Origin: Isoetes taiwanensis
Taxonomy: Eukaryota > Streptophyta > Lycopodiopsida > Isoetales > Isoetaceae
Length of the DNA: 64,000 nucleotides
Direction: 5' to 3'
NCBI GenBank assembly: GCA_021234155.1
Contig: JAJEKV010000087.1
Span: forward strand, 2,973,242-3,037,241
In this document: piece after piece, positions 35,874-45,465 of the stretch
How the letters are laid out: each line of letters opens with the position of its first letter
Numbering within the stretch: position 1 is the first letter of the stretch
Program-made: the position numbers and the translations under genes
The notes under the pieces: model-generated
What the model saw: the letters and a program-made list of their open reading frames with translations, nothing else
Databases searched by the model: none
Told to the model about the DNA's origin: nothing

Positions 35874-35930
35874 AAGGAGGCAATTTTGCCTGGTTCGGAC
35901 CCTACCCTTGCTAGGCGAAATTGCCTCCTT
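35874..35930. repeat. 57-nt hairpin with 20-bp arms
   Basis: AAGGAGGCAATTTTGCCTGG at 35874-35893 pairs with 35911-35930 with two mismatches or wobbles; the loop is 17 nt. Confidence 0.8.
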
Positions 35931-36034
35931 GGCTACATATTTTATACACCCATTTTATATACCCGGCAAATTATGTGGTAGACTAGAGCTTAAAATATTT
36001 TTGGAGCCGTGTTCTTAACTTTAGCAGACTTCTC

Positions 36035-36130
36035 GTCAGATCTGTGACCCAGCCAGCTGGATCTGTTGCTGAATTTGCTCTTGTCAGATCTGTGACCCAG
36101 CCAACCGGATTTGTTGCTGGATCTGAACCC
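36035..36130 (+). repeat. 48-bp tandem duplication at the 5' end of the kinase gene
   Basis: The segment starting GTCAGATCTGTGACCCAGCC occurs at 36035 and 36083 with a few differences. The period is in frame, so the alternative upstream start at 36044 would add a doubled 16-residue motif. Confidence 0.8.
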
Positions 36131-36409
36131 TCACCAAATCAACAATCCTGCATTATGGAAGGATCTGGGGCTTGGGCTTTAGAAGTCATTGATCTCCCTC
36201 ACGAAATCAACAAAATAGTCGGGGACGAAGTGTTTAATTCTCCGACTTTTATTTTTAAACACTTTGTAGATGCTGTAAAACAGTATGTGACACAATTGAC
36301 CAGGCTTAGAAGAGAACCTCAGCTTTGGGTTGATTTTACACAGTCGGAGTCTGCAAAGGCAGTGGGAGAGGAGTTGGTTCGCGTTTTAAAGTGGGGATTG
36401 CCCCTGCTT

Positions 36410-36592
36410 CGAAAAGAAGAAGAAAGAAGAAGAAGACTTCGCAAAGAAGAAGAAGACTACAGAAGAAGTAGTCGAAAAGAAGAAGAAAGAAGAAGAAGAC
36501 TTCGCAAAGAGGAAGACTACACAAGAAGTTGTCGAGAAGAAGGAAGAAGAATTAGACTTCGCAAACAAGTAGAAGACTACACAAGACGGCGC
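36410..36592 (+). repeat. Three charged in-frame repeats in the kinase N-terminal region
   Basis: Units of 63, 60 and 60 bp start at 36410, 36473 and 36533 and encode Arg/Lys/Glu-rich coiled-coil units like RKEEERRRRLRKEEEDY. Confidence 0.85.
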
Positions 36593-36961
36593 TATGACTA
36601 TCACAATATTGGTGAGTTTATTGAGATCTATCATCATGTGAAATTTTATTGTAATGTGATGAATAAATTACTAGTGGGGTATTATCACTCTCGGGAGGTA
36701 GACCAACATGAATTAGAAAGAGCTTTGACCAACTTCGACCTGGAGCTCCGCAAATCGGTCGAACATCTGATTGAATGGCCCCTAGATTGGCACCAGATTC
36801 CAAGAAGTGAATTAACAATGCAAGAAACATTTTTGGGAAAGGGCACTTTTGGAACGGTCAAGAAAGCTTTTTTGTGCCAAGATCCAGTGGCCATCAAAGA
36901 GTATGAATGCTATGCTCATTTTGAGGAAGAATATAGGGTAGTAATAAGATTGTTGAAGGGC

Positions 36962-36966
36962 CCTAC
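36962..36966. repeat. Target-site duplication CCTAC (left)
   Basis: CCTAC directly precedes the left LTR and is repeated at 42962-42966 right after the right LTR. Confidence 0.95.
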
Positions 36967-37486
36967 TGTCATGAACCTACTCGAAAAACAAGGAAAATAC
37001 GTGGAAAATGCGCAAGAAATACGGAAGAAATACGCCAAGATCGGCAAAGAATCTGATATATGAACAGGAATCAATAATACAATAGCCCGAAGGCAAGCAG
37101 GAATACAAGACAGATGCCTAGAAGGCTCAAGACTGGCGTTGAACCGGAATGGTTTGACAAGAAAGAGATGCCTCCTTATATATCTAGTCCAACGGTCAGG
37201 ATCGCGCCACTCCAATGGATGAGATCGCGCTAAGTGTCGTGCATGCATTTAGGTTCTAGAACATTCTAGAACCTTCTGGAGATAGTCCCACATATGAGGA
37301 AGACGTGAAGGAATGTCTTCAACAAATATTGGTAGCGCACTTGGCAAGGGTGTATGACTTGCAACTGGAAGGTTGCGAGTTCAAACCCTGTCTTGTGCAA
37401 CTACCCTTTTGCATCTGTGTGACGACCATCTTTTGTACATACGAGTATAATGATCGTATGATACGAATATCCGTATGGTCGTCACA
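36967..37486 (-). repeat. LTR of chromovirus (3' LTR in element orientation)
   Basis: 520 bp, TG...CA on either strand. It differs from the other LTR at two positions, about 0.4%. Next to its right edge (37420-37486) TGTGACGACCAT and its complement form an inverted repeat around a GTATGATACG-rich core. Confidence 0.95.
37318..37412 (+). ncRNA. tRNA-derived (SINE-like) segment inside the LTR
   Basis: A box-like GGTAGCGCACTTGG (37331-37344) and B box-like GAGTTCAAACCC (37378-37389) lie 47 nt apart, close to the spacing in real tRNAs, with ACTTGCAA in anticodon-loop position between them. It runs antisense to the retrotransposon genes. The same stretch occurs in the right LTR (about 42793-42887). 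It looks like a captured tRNA or SINE head; pol III activity is not shown. Confidence 0.5.
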
Positions 37487-37872
37487 CCATCCCCCTCCTA
37501 CGACGGCGACGAGTCCTCGAAGCTGGAGCCGGAGTACTCAAACTTGGTTTGTTCGGGTAACGGTGGTGAAACTCCGCAATTTTGTCAGGCGCATTAGTCG
37601 ATTCTCGGCAGCTCCCGTGTTCTATCACTTGGCGAAAGTAACCTTCCCAATCAACAAAGTAATACAATCATCGACGGAGAAACTTGGAGTCCGAAATCTC
37701 GAACCTCGAACTCCTCATGATCATCAATCTCGACCGGTGGTGGAGGTGGAGGTACTTCGATCCGAAATGGATTTGCCATATAGGGTTCTAACAAAGACAC
37801 ATGGAACACCGGGTGAAGCCGAACCGATGGCGGAAGTTCGCATTTAAAAGCAACATCACCAACTTCGGTCAA
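37482..37872 (-). pseudogene. Chromovirus integrase tail and chromodomain
   Basis: 37872-37651 has the linker LHPVFHVSLLEPY that precedes chromodomains. After a frameshift, 37667-37482 has YYFVDWEGYF and DKIAEFHHRYPNKP, the core strand and C-terminal helix of a chromodomain. In this class the module directs integration to particular chromatin marks. The frame break makes this copy non-functional as read. Confidence 0.75.
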
Positions 37873-37899
37873 TGATCCGATAGGGACCTAAGCGCCCGT

Positions 37900-38955
37900 G
37901 AGTCGAAGCTTGTTACAAAGGGCGAAAGTTTCGGCAAATCCCGACGCAAAGAGCCAAACAAGATCACCAACCGCAAAATGAGGAGCGCCCCGACGATGCT
38001 GATCTCGCATGATAACGATAACGTGCTTGGGCCTGAGAAGATGGTGTTGAAGATCATCCCGAGCATGCGAGCTTCGAGCCTGGCCCCCAAGACCGGGATT
38101 GACTGAATCATATCCTGGAGCAATCAAAGACCACCGGGGATGCATGCCGAAATTAATAAAGAACGGAGTCTAGCCTGTGGAGGCATGGACAGAATTATTA
38201 TAAGCAAATTCTGCCAACGGTAGCCAATCAACCCAGCCATCCTGGCGATAATTGATGAAGCATCGCAAAATCGCTCAAGGGTTTGATTAGTGCGCTCCAC
38301 CCGTCCATTGGTCTCGGGTGATGTCAGGAAGAGAGCGAACGTTCCACATGCAAGAGTTGCAATAGACGCTTCCAAAAACTGGCAACAAATTGAGGGCCAC
38401 GGTCACTGACAATGTTATCTGGTAAGCCATGGAGTCGAACCACCTCTCGAAGCAAGAGAACCGCTGTGGCTTCACTAGAGATAGAAGTGCTGCAAGGAAT
38501 GAAATGTGCCATCTTGGAAAAACGGTCAACAACAACAAGGATGGCGTCATGTCCCCGTGAGGATGGAAGCTTCGACAATAAAATCCATCGAAATACTCTT
38601 CCAAGGACCGGCTGGAACGGTAAAAGGCTGAAGCAGGCCATGAGGAAGATGCCTTGGAACCTTGGCTCGACGGCCAGATGTCACAGATCGAATAAAAGCT
38701 TCGACAGAAGCGGCGAAGACTTGGCCACCAATACTCTCGACTAATAAGTTCAAGAGTCTTGGCTACTCCAAAGTGTCCGGCCATAGGTGAATCATGGCAA
38801 GCCTGAAGAACCTGAAGCCTAGAAGCACCATCTGGCACATATAGAAGCCCATCATGGAGCAGGAGTCCATCGCGAACCTCAAAATGATCATAGTCTGATC
38901 CCATCTGCTGAGAAGATGATGCGGCACCAATGTGTGAGAATACATCTTGAGCCAA
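37900..38955 (-). pseudogene. Chromovirus integrase, frameshifted
   Basis: Segments in order: HHCC region (CHDSPMAGHFGVAKTLELIS, then CDICxx-like Cys pair in a shifted frame), core with SMDFIV (first Asp), VVVDRFSKMAHFIP, IVSDRGPQFVASFW (second Asp) and [16 protein letters not shown] (Glu). The pieces are in at least three frames (38955-38287, 38753-38547, 38641-38324), so it is disrupted although the DDE residues are all present. Confidence 0.85.
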
Positions 38956-40260
38956 TGGATGGAGGGCGAGAGGCTCGAAATGGACTCAACAAGGTCAGTA
39001 TCATGAGGCCTCTCGAACAAAGTGAGAGCCATAAGCTGGAACCGATCAGGCCCTAAAATAACCTGTGATTGTTGATCATATGCAGGATCACCTAGTTTGG
39101 GCTCAAGATAGGAGCGTCGCGACAAGGCATCAGGCTTTCCTTGGAGGGATCCAGGACGGTACTTGATCACGAAATCAATCCGGGATAATACTTGAGTATG
39201 CCACCGGGCCTGGCGACGGTTGAGCACTCGAGCAGACTGAAAATATTCGAGATTTCGGTGATCTGTGTAGACTGTGACTTTATAAGGAGATCCCTCCAGG
39301 AAACGTCTCCACTCCTCAAAAGAATCTACTATCGCCAACAACTCCTTGTCATAAATGGGATAGTTGATTTCAGCAGCCTGAAACTTTCGCGAGTGATAGG
39401 CGATTGGATGCAATTCATGGTCATCCCCCTCCTGAGACAGGATCCCACCAAGCGCAAAATCAGAAGCATCTGGTTCGACAACATATGGGCGCAAAGGATC
39501 TGCATGAGCAAGAACTGGTGCCATGGTGAAAGCATGCTTCAGGGTAACAAAAGCAGATTCCGCTTCCACAGTCCATTCAAATGGCACATCCTTGACCGTG
39601 AGGCGTGTCAAAGGAAGAGCAAACTCCTAATAATCCCGGATGAAACGCCGATAGAAATTGGCAAACCCGAGGAAACACTGAACATCGGGAACGGATGAAG
39701 GTGTTTGCCACTCCAGAACAGTGCTAACCTTTTCGGGGTCCATAGAGACTCCATGTGGAGTGATGCGATAGCCAAGGAACTCCACATTATCCTGCTCGAA
39801 CTGACACTTCTCAAGTTTGGCATATAACCCATGCTCTCGAAGCTTCTGAAGGACCTGTCGAACATGCCTCTCATGTTCGTCGAGAGTCTTAGAATAAACA
39901 AGAATATCATCCAGATAGATGATAACAAAAGTGTCTAAGAACTCTCGAAAAACATCATTGGCCATATGCTGGAATACTGCCGGGGCATTGGTAAGTCCAA
40001 ACGGCATAACTGTGTATTCGAAATGGCCATACCGAGTACGAAAAGCTGTTTTCCACTCATCACCCTCCCGGATCCGAATAAGATTGTAGGCACCAGAAGA
40101 TCAATCTTCGTAAAATAATGCGCACCTTGAAGTCGCCTCCAACAACGGGATCGGGAGGAAGCGGATCTGGATTCGGGCCGTGATTTTGTTGAGGCCGCGA
40201 TAATCAACGACCAGCCGTAGCGAATCATCCTTCTTTTGACAAAGAAGATAGGCGCCCAGC
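38956..40260 (-). pseudogene. Chromovirus reverse transcriptase-RNase H, disrupted
   Basis: The RT palm begins YFTKIDL near 40115, frameshifts, continues [13 protein letters not shown] at 40007 and has the catalytic YLDD at 39917-39906. A single TAG (39629-39627) separates this from the same-frame continuation at 39611: RNase H with EPDASDFALGGILSQ, YPIYDKELLAIV, VYTDHRNLEYF and KPDALSRR. Catalytic residues are retained; the nonsense codon and 5' frameshift inactivate it. Confidence 0.9.
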
Positions 40261-40639
40261 CAGGGGACCGAGAATGTCGAATGAAGCGGTGGCTAGATTC
40301 TCCTCAATATAATCCCGCAAAACCTTCAACTCGCCGGGAGATAGACCATATATCGGACCATATGGCGGCGTCGTCCCCTACTGCAAATCAATAGGACAAT
40401 CATATGGACGGTGCTCGGGAGTTTGCTGGCCTTGACTTTGTCAAACACATCGAGAAATCGCCATATTTATCCGGGAGCATTGGAGCAAAGCCGATGGTGT
40501 CGAAGCTAGCCGACGGGTGAACTGGATTGCAAATACTTGAACTTGGATCTTGCCTTCTAGATTTATCGAACTTCAGCGAAGGGAAATCTTCGAGATACAA
40601 AACCGAGGGGCATGAAGAAGCCTCTACAAAAAAAGAGGA

Positions 40640-40910
40640 GAGGAACATGAGCAGAACAGTGAACGGAGCGGGGAGCAATTGGAACATGAACCGGAGCATG
40701 AACTAGATCAAGAACCGGAGCGTAAAACAGTGGACCGGATCAAGAGCTGGAGCAAGAACAGAGATTGGAGCAAGAACCGGAGCAGAATGTAGACCGGAGC
40801 AAGAACCGAGCAGGAACGAGGAACCGGACCGGAGCGTAAACCGGAGCCGGAGCTGGGACATCATCAAGAATATGATCGTAATCTAGGGCATGAACCGGAG
40901 CGAGAGGCAA
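40640..40910. repeat. Imperfect 12-bp GAACCGGAGCAA-type repeats within the chromovirus
   Basis: Variants of AAGAACCGGAGC recur about 15-20 times. On the coding strand they give a Pro/Val/Ala-rich linker (PAPVYAPVRFLVPARF) between protease and reverse transcriptase. Confidence 0.75.
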
Positions 40911-41095
40911 GAGGCTAATCAAAACATGGAACAACAAGGACGACGCCGGGGCCCACGATACTACACGGATCAAGTCGATGTTGGTGTAGAGACCGATCCG
41001 GAGGAACCGGAACTAGAGCTAGAACCAACAAATCGAAATGATCTAGCACGCCAATCAATGCGGGTTATGTAGCTCGAGCTAGGGGCGACCCAAGA

Positions 41096-41335
41096 CTATT
41101 GGCGATGAGGGCTAGCAATGAGATTGAAGGAAATACTACAAGAAACTCCCTCGAACAAAACTCCGGAGAGGTGCAAGACATTTCGCGGATCGCACCGAGG
41201 AGATCTCCCGAATCCATCAATCACTTCAACAAGAGGCGGGATGCTCAACCTTGCTTCTAGGGATGGCGTGTTTACTTCTTGTAACGCACTATCCATAAAG
41301 CAAGCATTTGCACCACAATCAAGTTGCGCCAACAC
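41096..41335 (-). pseudogene. Chromovirus protease-like segment
   Basis: ALxxCGANACFMDSAL-type motif (AQLDCGANACFMD, 41332-41290) matches the D-S/T/C-G active-site loop of retroviral-type aspartic proteases. The segment is short and in an isolated frame. Confidence 0.55.
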
Positions 41336-41539
41336 TTGTAATTCTCCAACTTCGATTTCAATGATATAGGGATGAAGAATGCCTTGTCGACCTTATCCGA
41401 TGGAATAAACATGTCGAAATGTGGAAGGAGTTCGAGAAAAGGCGGCCACCGAGGCAGAGACTCCTACTACTACCTGACCGCCCCTGAAGTTTTTCCGACC
41501 GATTTAGGCTTCCGCGGGGGCATCCACGAAGCGATATGA

Positions 41540-42323
41540 CCAGCTCCTCCACGGTAGAGGCAAAGATTAGCCTCTCTCCGACGCCGCTTCTCGGCGGATA
41601 AGGGTCCTCGAACCGCCCGTCAATGCCGCATAGGCTCAGTCCGTGATCCGCTAGATTCTCTGAGATGAGACGGGGGAAGGCGTAGCTACAGCGCTTGTGT
41701 AATTGGAAAGACCGACGGACACGTCTCTCTTAACTACGCTCAAGAGCCGATTATCACATCGAACCGCAAATCTGATGGCTTCTTCCAAACTCGGGATCCT
41801 CCATAGACAACAACATATCTTTGACATCCTCTCGTGAACCCCTTCGGAAACAATCTCGAAGTGCAATATCATCCCAAGCAAGATCTACCGCAATTTGACG
41901 AAATTCTCGATGCATATCCGGAAGTCGGGGAGAGCCTTGCCTTAAGTTGCATAGTTTTGTGGATCTTGCGGCGCCGACGACGGTGTCTCAAAGCATGCTT
42001 CGAAGTTCTCGCAGGTGAAAGCGGCAAAATCTTGCAACTCGGGGCTCCTTTCTCCAATAAAGGAGCAAACCAACTTAGAGTTTATACCGGAGAAGAGAAC
42101 CAATCAGCCCCACTTGTTCTTGAGCCGTGGGATATCTATGAGGATGGAGTGAATCACAAGCCCGATCCGATTCAAAACCACGGAGCTTGGACCGAGTGCC
42201 GTCAAACTTCTCTGGCAGGCTGATCTTAGGCTCTGATAGCCTCAATCCTGAGCTAGAAGCAGATTCATGTGAAGCAATACATTCCTTAAGCTCTTTATTG
42301 TCCAATCGCAGAATGGCGGGCAT
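41540..42323 (-). pseudogene. Chromovirus gag-like segment
   Basis: Starts near 42323 with hydrophilic sequence, then KISLPEKFDGTRSKLRGF and HPHRYPTAQEQVGLIGSLL, the conserved retrotransposon-gag start. Later frames read MLGMILHFEIVSEGVHERMS and a worn zinc-knuckle NLCLYRGGAGHIAS near 41560 in which the second Cys is Arg. Frame breaks are frequent. Confidence 0.7.
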
Positions 42324-42441
42324 ACTTGATCTTCAGTAATAAAGTCGGAACCTCCTCCATAGATATAAAATCACCAAATACGAGCAAAACAATGCTTAGG
42401 ATCAGAGCAGGCAAGAACCGGTAAGGGATTCCGGTTCAAAC

Positions 42442-42961
42442 TGTCATGAACCTACTCGAAAAACAAGGAAAATACGTGGAAAATACGCAAGAAATACGGA
42501 AGAAATACGCCAAGATCGGCAAAGAATCTGATATATGAACAGGAATCAATAATACAATAGCCCGAAGGCAAGCAGGAATACAAGACAGATGCCTAGAAGG
42601 CTCAAGACTGGCGTTGAACCGGAATGGTTTGACAAGAAAGAGATGCCTCCTTATATATCTAGTCCAACGGTCAGGATCGCGCCACTCCAATGGATGAGAT
42701 CGCGCTAAGTGTCGTGCATGCATTTAGGTTCTAGAACATTCTAGAACCTTCTGGAGATAGTCCCACATATGAGGAAGACGTGAAGGAATGTTTTCAACAA
42801 ATATTGGTAGCGCACTTGGCAAGGGTGTATGACTTGCAACTGGAAGGTTGCGAGTTCAAACCCTGTCTTGTGCAACTACCCTTTTGCATCTGTGTGACGA
42901 CCATCTTTTGTACATACGAGTATAATGATCGTATGATACGAATATCCGTATGGTCGTCACA
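42442..42961 (-). repeat. LTR of chromovirus (5' LTR in element orientation)
   Basis: 520 bp, two differences from the left copy (positions equivalent to 37010 and about 37317). Confidence 0.95.
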
Positions 42962-44566
42962 CCTACTTGCTCACGCTTAGTACATATAATGGGCCGTACA
43001 TATGAAATGGACGAGAAAGAGAACGTTCTTGTTATGGAGCTCATGGACATGGATTTGAAAAACCTTATAGAGAAGAAGCAAGAAAAAAATCCAGTACCAT
43101 TTTCCCTATGGGAGGCAACTGATATCATGCTCCAGATTGCCAGGGGAATCATGTATTTACATGAACAGAGGACGATTCACAGGGATATAAAACCTGCTAA
43201 TATCCTAGTGAAGAAAAGAGAAGATGGAAGTTTCAATGTCAAAATTGCTGATCTTGGTGGAGCTAAAACACATTTTAAAAGTGGCATGCACTCAAACTGC
43301 AAGGGCACACGGGGGTATATGGCCCCTGAGATGTGTAAAAATTCAGTTGATGATTGCACAGAATACACAAGAAAAGTGGATGTGTACAGCTATGGTAAGG
43401 TTTGTACAGATATTCTTGGGGGAATTGTAGTTGAATCCCTTAACCTTTCCAGGGAGATATCTGAACCTTTGAGAATGATCACAGGTTGTTGCGTAGAAAA
43501 CGAGGCTAGGAAGCGCCCTAGTTTTGATGAAATTTGTGGTAGTTTGTGGAACCTCAAGGAAGTGATTTTAACTAAAAGAGCTCGCATTCAAATGGATTTT
43601 GACGAGGCAGTGAAGGAATTCATTGAAGAAAAAAAGAAAGAACAGAGGAAGAGACAAAAGCATGCTGCTGAAAATTTGATTGAGGAAGATAATCTATCAA
43701 TAAAAGGAGCTCCATTAGGACAAAGCAGTTCCGGAGTTGTCACCAAAGCGTTATGGAGCACAAAACCAGTAGCTGTCCCTGTAGCTGTCAAAGAGTTTTT
43801 TTACAATTCCGTCTTCGAAGTTGAGTATGATATACACACGAAGTTAAAGAAGACGGATTCCTCCCACATTGTAAAATTTCTTGGTCATTCAGAACTTAAA
43901 AGCAGAGATGGCAGAAAAGCTATTATGTTGGAGCTTATGGACATGACATTGAGAGACCTTATAGTTATAAACAAGAAGAAACATAGTCCATTTTCTTTAT
44001 ACCAGTCAACTGATATCATGTTCCAGATTGCCAAGGGAGTTCGCAGTTTACATGGAATTGGTATCATTCACAGGAATATCAAGCCCACTAATATCCTGAT
44101 TAGAAAGGTGGGAAAGGAAAATAGAGAGGATAGAAATTTTTATGTCAAACTTGCTGGTTTTTCTAGTTCTAAAGCAGACTTTGAGACTGTAGGTATCCAC
44201 ACATATAACAAAGGTATATTTAAGTATATGGCCCCAGAGATGGTTAACAAATTCAGTGGCGAAGGCAAATACTCAAGGAAGGTGGATGTCTACAACTTTG
44301 GCATCCTCTGCATTGAAATTCTCACAGGAGAACCACCGAATTCAGAGATGTTGGAAGAATTGAAGGAGGGTAAAATGCATGCCTTAAATATAGCTGCTAA
44401 GGATCTTGGCACGATCATATGTAAATGCCTACGACAAGACCCGGATAGACGGCCTACCTTTGAAGTAATTTGTGATAGTTTGGATACTATGCTAAAGGAA
44501 AGTAGGCAGGTGAATACTTCTGTTTATTTCAAGGGTTTCATTTCCCGTTTTAAAAAGTTGTTTTAG

Positions 44567-44750
44567 GGGGCTACGCTTCCTCTCTACCAGAAAGGTTGTT
44601 GTACTCTATTATCACTACTTATGTAATGCAGTATAATTTGTTCTCAGAAAAATCGATATCTAATATTCCTGGGCTAAGGACAGACGTGGGGCCGACACGT
44701 ATGCTTATATTGCATTTCCAAATTCAAGAGAAAAGAAAAAAAACCCAGGG
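44567..44750 (+). other. Spacer between kinase stop and receptor-kinase start
   Basis: Kinase 3' flank and presumptive 5' region of the LRR receptor kinase remnant. No unambiguous TATA box or poly(A) signal was identified. Confidence 0.3.
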
Positions 44751-44907
44751 ATGCCCCGTTCTTCCACTGCAAGCAATCCGGCTCTTGCCCCTTTCATCCT
44801 ACTTTTGCTTCTTCCAAGCTCAGCTATGGCGCTCAAGTCCGACGGCCAGGCCTTGCTTGCTTTTAAAAAGGGCATGTTCAGCGATCCACAGGGTCTTTTA
44901 TCATATT
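44751..44907 (+). pseudogene. LRR receptor-like kinase, 5' end only
   Basis: The frame starts MPRSSTASNPALAPFILLLL, a signal peptide ending near AMA, and continues LKSDGQALLAFKKGMFSDPQ, the typical start of the LRRNT_2 domain of plant LRR receptor kinases. It then runs into an ATT microsatellite that is the 3' tail of an inverted LINE. No LRRs, transmembrane segment or kinase were found on the far side of the LINE within the window, so the rest is lost or deleted. Confidence 0.75.
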
Positions 44908-44929
44908 ATTATTATTATTATTATTATTT
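44904..44929 (+). repeat. (ATT)n microsatellite, LINE 3' tail
   Basis: On the LINE strand it reads AATAATAAT..., a simple-repeat tail in place of poly(A). Confidence 0.8.
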
Positions 44930-44931
44930 GT

Positions 44932-45423
44932 CTATTGCTCTCTTGGGCCTCGAGAGACCATGGAGCACATGAAAATAAGCTTTTTACAGTTTTTGCAAAA
45001 AAAATCAACCGCTCGAACATAGGGCCCAATAGTCATTGGTGGCATCGTGAATAGTAAGTGTATACTTGTCACCTGAATCCCAAAATTGAGCCTGATATGC
45101 GCATATTCTGAACAAGATAGAAAAACATGATATTCGTCCTCTACATCTCCTGATTTGCAGATCTTGCATAGGCGGTCCTCCTTCGGTATCTTTGCCCATC
45201 TCCCTGTCTCTATTTCGAGCTTATGTGAGCTCGTTCTGTATCTTGCAAGCAGCTGCTTCTGATTTTTTGGGATACTTGCTCTTAAATAATCTTGGCATTT
45301 ATAGTCTTCTAGGAGGTTTATGTTAGCCTGATAAAGAACTATTCGCTTACCCTGTTCCACTGCCAACTTCTCCAATAAGGTTCGGGCTTCTTCTTTATCC
45401 TTTGGCCAATTCATCTCATTCAC
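44932..45423 (-). pseudogene. LINE ORF2 C-terminal zinc-binding segment
   Basis: Contains NQKQLLARYRTSSHKLEIE and then RLCKICKSGDVEDEYHVFLS with CSEYAHIR: the C-x2-C...H-x4-C pattern at the end of many LINE ORF2 proteins. Upstream the frame extends to WAGKWGVNEMNWPKD (about 45450), right up to the inserted TIR element; the protein's earlier part resumes beyond 49503. Confidence 0.8.
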
Positions 45424-45465
45424 ACCCCATTTTCCAGCCCATGTCCTGAGCTTTTGTGCCCAGCC

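Larger units (their letters stand above)
34011..36034. other. Intergenic DNA upstream of the kinase gene
   Basis: AT-rich with no clear gene. It contains a 34-bp duplication, one small ORF with a signal-peptide-like start, and a 57-nt hairpin, each listed separately. Confidence 0.4.
36967..42961 (-). mobile_element. Ty3-type chromovirus, 5,995 bp, inserted in a kinase gene
   Basis: Two 520-bp LTRs, a 5-bp target duplication (CCTAC) and minus-strand order gag, protease, reverse transcriptase, RNase H, integrase, chromodomain identify a Ty3/Gypsy chromovirus. Gag and chromodomain style recall the Tcn1-like group known from seed-free plants, as inference from memory. The coding part is broken by many frameshifts and at least one nonsense codon despite nearly identical LTRs. 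No canonical TGG-starting primer-binding site follows the 5' LTR (42442 side). The LTR contains a tRNA-like stretch. Confidence 0.95.
36155..44566 (+). pseudogene. Two-domain kinase/pseudokinase gene split by a retrotransposon
   Basis: The gene lies in two parts, 36155-36966 and 42967-44566, which are in frame once the element and one target copy are set aside (2,412 nt, 803 codons plus stop, no introns). The N-terminal region of about 220 residues includes a charged coiled coil with three repeats. Kinase domain 1 has LGKGTFGTV (about residue 227) and VAIK, then HRDIKPANIL (Asp codon at 43184-43186), DLG instead of DFG, and GYMAPEM: all catalytic residues are present. Kinase domain 2 has VAVKEF, but HRN replaces HRD (Asn at 44075-44077) and LAGFSSSK replaces the DFG segment, so it looks inactive. 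It resembles TKL-type kinases. Start is taken at ATG 36155; 36044 is an in-frame alternative. As it stands the upstream frame ends 97 nt inside the LTR. Confidence 0.8.

Noticed and set aside
36967-37063. C-terminal 32 residues of the upstream kinase frame
   Set aside because: They are read through the LTR and are repeated in the other LTR, so they are not part of the kinase.
37318-37412. A genuine tRNA gene
   Set aside because: Acceptor-stem pairing is not convincing and the stretch is embedded identically in both LTRs; described instead as tRNA-derived.
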